Origin: Vesta saturnalis
Taxonomy: Eukaryota > Arthropoda > Insecta > Coleoptera > Lampyridae
Assembly: GCA_036346205.1 (NCBI GenBank)
Contig: JARFJB010000390.1
Location: 740,501 to 804,500 of the forward strand
Length of the DNA stretch: 64,000 nt
Reading direction: 5' to 3'
The notes beneath the pieces are model-generated. The model was not told the origin of the DNA. It did not search any database and was given only the letters and a program-made list of their open reading frames with translations. Each line of letters opens with the position of its first letter. Position 1 is the stretch's first letter. Below are positions 56,091-64,000 of the stretch, piece by piece. The position numbers and the translations under genes were made by a program.

Positions 56091-57143
56091 TTATAATAGG
56101 TGTTCAAAATGACGACCATTTTGTTGTAAACATTTATCAACCCTCTTTCGAAAATAATTCCGCACTCTGAATAACATATCTGGGGTGATTTCACGAACTG
56201 CACGCGTAATCCTTTCTCTCATGTCTTCGGCTGTAGTTGGAGCAGTCACCATGACTTTTTCTTTGACGAAACCCCACAAGAAAAAATCAAGAGGGGTTAA
56301 GTCTGGCGATCTTGCAGGCCAATTTACTGGTCCCCCACGTCCAATCCATCTGTTAGGGTAAGTGTCATTCAATATAGCACGTGCTTCTCGACAAAAATGT
56401 GGTGGTGCGCTGTCTTGCTGGAACCAAATTGCTTCACGTTGTTGCTCTGGAATATTTGGCATCAATCTTTGCAAGTAATTTCGAAGGAAATCGCAGTATC
56501 GCTGTCCATTAAGATTACCATCGAAAAAATGAGCTCCAATAACAACATCGCCAAATATCCCACACCAGGTATTTATCAACCAAGGGCGTTGATTAGCGAC
56601 TGTTCGCATCCAGTGTGAATTTTCTTGAGCCCAATAATGCATATTGTGACGATTGACTTGACCATGGTTAGTGAATGTTGCTTCGTCAGAAAATGTTATG
56701 TTTTCCAGTGAGTTGTTTTCATTAATCCACTGTCGAAACCACCGACAAAATTGCACCCGTCTTTCGAAGTCCTGTTCATACAATTCTTGATGTAAGGTAA
56801 TATGGTAAGGATGAAATTTAAAATTGTGCAAAATCCTGAGAACGGATGTTTTACACATCCCGGCGTCTTTGGATAGATCTCGGGAACCAATATGAGGGTT
56901 GAGAGCTACTGTTCCCAAAACTCCCACCGCCATGTCGTCGTTCGTTTTGGTTTTTCTCCTGCTGCGTTTTCTGGATGAGAGTTGGCCGGTCGGGCGACTC
57001 CTAGTCTCTAATCTTTTGAACGCCATGTGAGATATTGGTTCTAAATGGGGAAATCTTACCGCCCAAAGTTCAGAAGTATTGCGGTAGTTTTTTCTACATT
57101 CTCCGAGAATTAACATGTCAACTTGGCAGTTGAATTCATTCAT
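56091..57143 (-). CDS. DD41D mariner-like transposase C, intact
   Basis: 350 codons, no interruption. N-terminal DNA-binding region with F-K-R-L-E-T-R-S-R-P-T-G and K-T-S-V-L-R-I-L. Catalytic D153 in T-F-S-D-E-A-T-F, D244 in F-Q-Q-D-S-A-P-P-H and D286 in WPARSPDLTPLDFFLWG, 41 residues apart. C-terminal N-G-R-H-F-E-H-L-L. This is the best-preserved DD41D enzyme here and should be able to bind its long TIRs. The start at 57143 is the only ATG upstream of conserved sequence and its region recurs in the inverted arm at 57476. Confidence 0.92.
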   Translation of the reverse strand: MNEFNCQVDMLILGECRKNYRNTSELWAVRFPHLEPISHMAFKRLETRSRPTGQLSSRKRSRRKTKTNDDMAVGVLGTVALNPHIGSRDLSKDAGMCKTSVLRILHNFKFHPYHITLHQELYEQDFERRVQFCRWFRQWINENNSLENITFSDEATFTNHGQVNRHNMHYWAQENSHWMRTVANQRPWLINTWCGIFGDVVIGAHFFDGNLNGQRYCDFLRNYLQRLMPNIPEQQREAIWFQQDSAPPHFCREARAILNDTYPNRWIGRGGPVNWPARSPDLTPLDFFLWGFVKEKVMVTAPTTAEDMRERITRAVREITPDMLFRVRNYFRKRVDKCLQQNGRHFEHLL

Positions 57144-57475
57144 TTTAAGGATACGTAGTTAAAATCTCAACTAAGATTATTAAATACGAACAGGAACAAC
57201 AGAGATAATTAACAAACGAACAGAACTAACACTAACTAACAATAAACGAACACAATGAACACTAATTTTAACAAGTCGCCTAAACTAAAAACTTTAAACT
57301 CGAAGATAATTTAAGGAAATTACTGGTAATGGCATAACATGTCAAGTCGTTCTGCAACTGTGGCGGCTGGTGAATCATCGCTGCAATGCCACATAGCTTC
57401 AAAAAAAATCATGAACTTTTTTAGAAAATGATTATTAACTACACAATCTAACCAAAATACCATATTTTTTTACCC

Positions 57476-58011
<536 letters not shown>

Positions 58012-58127
58012 TACCTAAGGTCATTGTTGAGCCCGTAGGACATATTAACAGTACGCTCTCAAGCCTGAAAAATCGTTATGAAACCCGGCTAAGGTACTCA
58101 TGTGTATATCATCAAGATATGATTGTA

Positions 58128-60553
58128 CAGGCTGTCGCATATTCGAGGGCATGCATGGGGATCTCGCTTATTATAAGAGATAGGATATAGGTTTAGATTC
58201 GGCACTTTTGCTAAATTCGATGCCGAGTAATAATCTGAAAAGAAATTTGAGCTAACTCAAATGGATTTGGTTTTATGCTCAAAAAACTAAAAATTTCGAT
58301 TTTCGTTTTTCGCGTTTGGCCACCTTATTATTAGGAATTTTCAAAATTCGATTAAACATTATTAAGGCACCTTTTTACGCACAATACTAATACGGTATTA
58401 AAAATATTATGCGACGTTTTGTTTATTCTGAACCATCATCAGGTTTATTTTCTCTTATCGGGGTTAAGACATATTTTTATGGCGTTGGATGGAGAATGTT
58501 ATGCTGATTTTAGCAATATATAACACTTCATTGTTTGATCGACTGCGAACTAAAATACTTTTAAATTAAAAACTAAATATTACATTATCACGATACCCAT
58601 GAATCAAACAAAACTCAGGAGTTGGCTTTTGTCATGTCATTTTCTAATTGTAAAAAGGGTAATAACTGCAAGATTCTTCGTGTTAGTGCTTTAAAATTTG
58701 CAAGTTTCTTTAGAATGTTTTCAAATTCAGAAAAACGAGACATGATAAGGATATTTTATAGCTGCAATAGAAATAATGTCAGAGCAGAACAAAGATATTT
58801 AGAGGAATATCCGGAGAGGCAGCAACCAAACCAGAGATATTTTTTAAAATTAGACCAAAATTTGCGAGAATTTGGATGTTTTCAGAAACCTCGAAATGGA
58901 TATGGTAGCAGACTAGACAGATATGCCGAAGAAGAAATATTACATCAGGTACTGTTTGTTAGTATTATACTAATTATAAGAATTCCCACTCACTTCACTA
59001 CTAATTTCAGCAGACATTTTTTTTGGAGAGTTATGACTTTATGTTATCCATCTTAGGTTCAATAAAATCCTTCAACATCTACCAGAGAAATAGAGCAAAC
59101 TATTGGAGTGCCAAAAACGACAGTTTGGCGAGTGTTAAAGCAACACCGCCCTAAACCATTTAAGTTACACGTTAATCAAACTCTTCGGCCTGGGGACGAT
59201 ATGAGACGGTTGGATTTTTGTAACCAACTTAATACCACAATGCTGGAAAATCGCAACTTTCTCAATCAAATAATTTGGACGGATGAGTGCAATTTTTCCA
59301 CTAATGGAATGTTTAATCGTAATAACGAGCACTACTGGTCCGTTGAAAATCCACGAATTAACAGGCAAATGCGAGGACAAGGCCACCGGTCCTTTAATGT
59401 GTGGGTTGGAATCTGGAAGGATAGGCTCCTTGGGCCAATTATTTACGAAGGTATCCTACCCTCTCAACGCTACCTCGCATTTCTAACACACGAAATATCA
59501 GACCTTTTGGATGATGTTCCGCTAAACGAAAGATGGACTCTCTGGTGGAAAATGGACGGAGCTCCTCCTCATAATGCTGCGATAATAAGTGAATATCTTA
59601 ACGGCAAATTTACTGATAAATGGATGGGAAATAGGGGACCACTTAGGTGGCCAGCAAGAAGTCCAGATTTAACCCCTTTAGATTACTTCCTCTGGGGATA
59701 TTTAAAAAATATGATTTATAAGACGCCACCGCAAAATATAGAAGAACTCCAGAATAGGGTTGTTAATGAACTTCGTCAAATTCCCAGATTCAAAGAAGCG
59801 TAAACAATTGTAGAAGAAGAATTCGTTACTGTATTCAAGAAGGAGGAAACTTGTTCGAACATTTATTATAATAATTTTTGTTTGTTTGTCTGTGTAATTA
59901 TTTTGTTGTTACCTATCGATAAATTTGCGTTGTCGCTATTATGACCGTGTTACATGGACATACTTGTTTGAGTTGTTTGTTAATGTTTTTTTTTAAATTG
60001 TTTAAATATTTTTATATTTTTTTGGATGTTCTAACGAGTTTAAAAAATTAAATAAGTAGAACTTCTGTAATTATTCCTTGCTGGATCCAAGAAGGCGGAA
60101 TCTTGTTCTTCGTATTTTTCTCATTATTTTAGTTCGCAGTCGATCAAACCATAAAGTGTTGTATATTGTTAAAATCAGCATAATATTCTCCATCCAACGA
60201 CATAAAAATATATCTTAACCCCCATAAGAAAAAATAAACCTGATGATGGTTCAGAATAAACGAAACGTCACATAATGTTTTTAATACCGTATTAGTATTG
60301 TGCGTAAAAAGGTGCCTTAATAATGTTTAATCGAATTTTGAAAATTCCTAATAATAAGGTGGCCAAACGCGAAAAACGAAAATCGAAATTTTTAGTTTTT
60401 GAGCATAAAACCAAATCCATTCGAGTTAGCTCAAATTTCTTTTCAGATTATTAATCGGCATCGAATTTAGCAAAAGTACCGAATTTAAACCTATATCGTC
60501 TCTCTTATAATAAGCGAAATCCCCATGCTTGCCCTCGAATTTGGGACAGCCTG
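58128..60553 (+). mobile_element. DD41D mariner-like transposon D (2,426 bp)
   Basis: Long inverted repeats of about 430 bp (58128-58560 and about 60130-60553), outermost CAGGCTGTCGCATATTCGAG versus CAGGCTGTCCCAAATTCGAG, with a TA duplication on both sides. The repeats hold no transposase sequence, so unlike element C they look like natural long TIRs. Confidence 0.93.
58715..59871 (+). pseudogene. DD41D mariner-like transposase D, one intron, broken
   Basis: Exon 1 (58715-58948) starts MFSNSEKRDMIRIFYSC and ends E-I-L-H-Q. The intron is 58949-59056 (108 bp, GTACTG...TCTTAG). Exon 2 opens with an in-frame TAA at 59063-59065, then T-S-T-R-E-I-E and P-K-T-T-V-W-R-V-L-K-Q. Catalytic D in I-I-W-T-D-E-C-N-F, second in W-K-M-D-G-A-P-P-H, third in WPARSPDLTPLDYFLWG, 41 residues apart. 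A frameshift near 59805 precedes the tail F-E-H-L-L and TAA at 59869-59871. One stop and one shift disable it; the rest is well kept, so loss is recent. Confidence 0.85.
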
Positions 60554-63177
60554 TACATATGACAAAATGCGTAAATACGAATTTTAGGGTGGGCTCCATA
60601 ATATACCGTTTATATGTGCAGTATATTCAGATTGGTTCTTGTCATCACGCTGCAGAGGTCGCTTTTATATACAGCTTGTCTGAATTTTAAACATCGATTT
60701 ATTTGATTATTATGTTAAGAAACGCCCACAGGGTGCAGTAAACAAAAGTAAATATGATTCGTTTTAAGAAAGAAATGTCTAAAAATTAAATTATTGAAAT
60801 GTAAATTGTTAGTTTAAACTATTTTCTTGTAATTGTGATATGGAATAAAATTTAGATAACAAGCAGTTTCAAAACAGTTAATCTAGAAATAATGTAAGAA
60901 TATTGAAAATTCCACATAATTAATTCATAATCAAAGTGTCTGTCTACGTAAGACGATTAAACAATATAGAAAACTAGTATCAGATCCTTAAGATTATTTT
61001 TCTCAAAGCAATAAAACAAAAACAATATTAAATATTAAACTAATTCTTCCTGTGTACTTAAATGTGAGATTAGTTCCACGTAAAGACTACACTTGACATT
61101 TTTGTCAAGATTTCAATTTTAATGTTAAAATTTAGCGTATTTTCTTAAAATTAAATTTTTCGGGAATTACTAATATTGTATGTTCAAATAATTTTTGGCT
61201 TTTAGGTTAAAATAATGTGTAATTTATGTTCAATTAGCTTTAACAATCAGGACAGCACATAAATGGTTACTATTGGCTTAATTATAATAAAAAATCTCTT
61301 ATTCACGAACATTATATATTATTGTAGGTATAACATGTAAAACTATCTACTACAGATTACGATTTTTGTTGTTGAAGGATGTTACATTCGTTACCTACGC
61401 TGCACGTTTTAGTCAATTTTTCGACCTGTTAAAATCTATGGATTATTAGTTTTGCTAGTATTTTCTTGAATTTACTATTTTTCTAAAAGTAACTCCATTT
61501 CTATAATTACGTGTCTCTGTAGTTTCTTGAAAACATTACTCTTCTCAAGTAAATAAATGTCTGTAAGAAACTGTTAAAATTTGTTGATGGTCACTCATAC
61601 GTTGCATTCAACCTTATTGTTTTGTAGGCACTGGTTCACAACGGAGTGACATCCGGGTGATAAGTGACTTTGCACGTTCTCTTCCTGTTTGGTTGGTGAA
61701 GCAGACATTTTTGTATTTTTCTAAAGAAAAATGAAGTTTCTGGATTTATTTAGCCCATCGAGTTATATCGGTTTTAAAATCATTTTTCTAAATATGCACT
61801 GACATTCTGCAACCGTTTAGTACATACGATTCTGTCGGATTAATAGGAAATACATACTACAGGTGAGCTGTCTGTTATGCTCTTTTCTCCTTTCGCCACG
61901 TTATTAATTTTAGCCATCAACGTATCTGGTGTTCGATAATTAACTAAAAAGAGATAAATAAATTTATTAACTAAAGGGGTTATACATAACCTCACCAGGT
62001 TTTCTATAAGGACACATAAGGTAAGGTGTAACTAATTAGATTAACTGTTGTTAGTTTTCCTTTACTTATTTACTATCATATACTATTTTGATTTTCGAAA
62101 CAGACACCAACTGTTCTCAAACTTGTACTTGGTTAAATTCATTTCCTAAAGATTGTATAATCATTCTCTGATTAACTACTTCATTAAAAGTAATATCTAT
62201 TTTCATGCTTTCGTTTTGGGTTGATATATTTAATTTTAGAGGTACGTTCTACATGTTGGGATATACCTTGTCTTAGACGTTCTACCTACTGGGATATACC
62301 CTGTCTTAGATGTTGTACATATTGTATATATGTTCTCTTATAGGTGGTGCATACTCTGTATATAAATTGGGTATACCTACATTTCGCCTATTAAGTGTGT
62401 TTTACTTCATACATATTAGCAAGATACCTGATGCAGATTTTGCAATACCTGATGACTAACTGTTAAACATTTGGTCGTTGCGTTGGATCTTTAGGACAGG
62501 CTACTTGGTTATTGCAAGCTAAGTTACCGATTGTACCTGTTTTTATATTACTTAAGCTTGATGCTTTAATTGTTGCATTGTGTAAGATTGTACAGACATA
62601 TGTTGATTGAATTGATAAACTGTTAATTGTGTACTTCACTAACTGTTCACTTGTACATTAATTTGTTTATTGAGTGTTAGGGTCAATGGCTACAATGCCG
62701 ATTTCTATTTCATGTATTTAAACAGTAAAAAGAGTAAAACTATACAACTGAATGCATTCGGCTTTGCGGTTGGTGTTATTACTGTTTAAGTGTAAATTGA
62801 CTATTTTTCATAGCAATGTGCTATTGACCACTTTGTATAAAAGATTGTATGTTTACTATAATAACACTTTTAATGTGCCTCTACAATTGGGAATCCATAA
62901 ATTACACCTACTTTGGCTGTTTAAATGTTAATATCTATGCTTTATCATAAACTAGCTTTGAAGATCGATATGTTATTACCTTTTCAATTGGTTCTTTTTT
63001 TAAATTACATTTACTTGATATTATTGTAGAAATTTGATACTATAATTCTGGGTGGCTTGCTATAGTGTATTTAAGGGTACAAATATTTAGTGTAAGCTTT
63101 GGGTTAACGTCTTGTGTGTAACACAATTTAAATACTTGTTTGAAGAATTATCCCATACCTTCGATTTTCTATTAGTT

Positions 63178-63244
<67 letters not shown>

Positions 63245-64000
63245 ACTGAATATATATAATCTACATGTATGGGATATATGCATTAGAATATATTACTCGT
63301 GTTTTGGGATATTCTATCTTGTAACCAATTCTTTTACTGCTCAGACCCTTCCTTATATTCGTTCCTTAGCTAGGGAAGTAACTAATTCTCTCCGTTTATC
63401 TAGGGCTGGCTGTTAATCATTCTAGCTGGCCCCTCCCATCTCTTTTAAGCTTTTAGGTATCACCTGCGTTATTGTAGAACCCATCCCACTTACCTACTTT
63501 GACTGAGTTTTCCGGTAGCCCTAAGGCTATCTTCTCTGTTACGGTAAGTTAGTGAACAAAGTACAAATTTGCTCGTAACAAGGTAACAAATTTAAAAGTA
63601 TTTGCACTAATTTCAACGCTACATTTACAATTAGTGTTATCCGCGGATTGGTCTACTACTAGGCCTGGTATTGTAAACGCAGAGTTTATTTAAAATTGCA
63701 TTAAACAGTATTACACCTTAAACATAAACATTTACCCAATTTGTAGTGTCTAAAAATCGCTAAAGTCGGCCTTGTATGTTTATATTTGAAATATTCTTGT
63801 TACGGTTCTACACGAGTATTTGTAAATTAATATTTTGTAAGAATTCCTTAGTATATTCTAAAAATATTTTAAAATTTTTATAAAACATTAGAGTCCTGGT
63901 TTTAAGAAAGTTTTTAAAAGTTGAAATGCATTGGATTATGTAAGCATCCATGCGTCTATTTTTCGAATATGAAGTCTCCACTCGTAGTAGATTAGATAAT
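60554..64000. other. No gene recognised over 3.4 kb
   Basis: AT-rich, with a short tandem motif at about 62240-62330 (TTCTACATGTTGGGATATACC and TTCTACCTACTGGGATATACC, spacing about 33 bp) and a (TA)n array at 63181-63240 inside a small palindrome. Slightly GC-richer stretch 63340-63560 without interpretable coding content. Small host exons could be overlooked. Confidence 0.35.
63181..63240. repeat. (TA)n array
   Basis: About 28 TA units, bounded by TTTATATATATAATA and its reverse, so it forms a small palindrome. Confidence 0.85.

Noticed and set aside
60238..60275. CTGATGA...GAAAC in the TIR of element D as a hammerhead ribozyme
   Set aside because: The two boxes are present with the right spacing, but the intervening bases do not form a convincing stem II.

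Overview
This window looks like a transposon graveyard from an arthropod, most likely insect, nuclear genome. The DNA is AT-rich, carries long (TA)n and (TG/CA)n microsatellites, and I recognise no host protein-coding gene. The families present (Penelope-like elements, BEL/Pao, Ty3/gypsy, a Crypton-type tyrosine recombinase, DD41D mariner-like transposons, pogo remnants, a foldback element) fit an insect. The species assignment is inference; the element identities rest on motifs read directly.

Layout. 0.9-15.7 kb is a nest of Penelope-like retroelements (PLEs). A young 8 kb composite, two head-to-head copies forming a near-perfect palindrome, sits inside an older diverged PLE and is flanked by a 12-13 bp target duplication. 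The older PLE is itself an inverted pair, later interrupted by a 3 kb insert holding a pogo-like remnant and by a 460 bp MITE. Each PLE terminal repeat carries a hammerhead-ribozyme-like core. 17.4-22.2 kb holds broken DD41D transposases with introns, plus two large palindromes. 22.2-32.7 kb is mostly unassigned AT-rich DNA with microsatellites, two minus-strand gypsy pol pieces that may be one split element, and a Crypton-like recombinase. 32.8-39.4 kb is a complete BEL/Pao element: 533 bp LTRs differing at one base that I found, a GTCGG target duplication and a tRNA-Tyr primer site, but many frame breaks in gag-pol. It is followed by an inverted repeat carrying two divergent tRNA-like genes. 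41.9-46.1 kb has a PLE terminal-repeat remnant, a degraded DD41D transposon and an intact 351-codon transposase whose last two catalytic aspartates are 46 residues apart. 48.5-52 kb has a gypsy pol remnant, a duplicated TG tract and a foldback element with iteron-built inverted repeats and a 9 bp target duplication. 53.6-60.6 kb holds three consecutive DD41D transposons, two with intact transposases. The last 3.4 kb shows nothing I can name.

How the parts interact. The window records repeated nesting and inversion. DD41D elements often end at the edge of (TA)n arrays, and several carry an inverted, internally deleted copy of themselves on one side. PLE copies differ largely by homopolymer-length changes, so some frame breaks may be assembly errors rather than decay.
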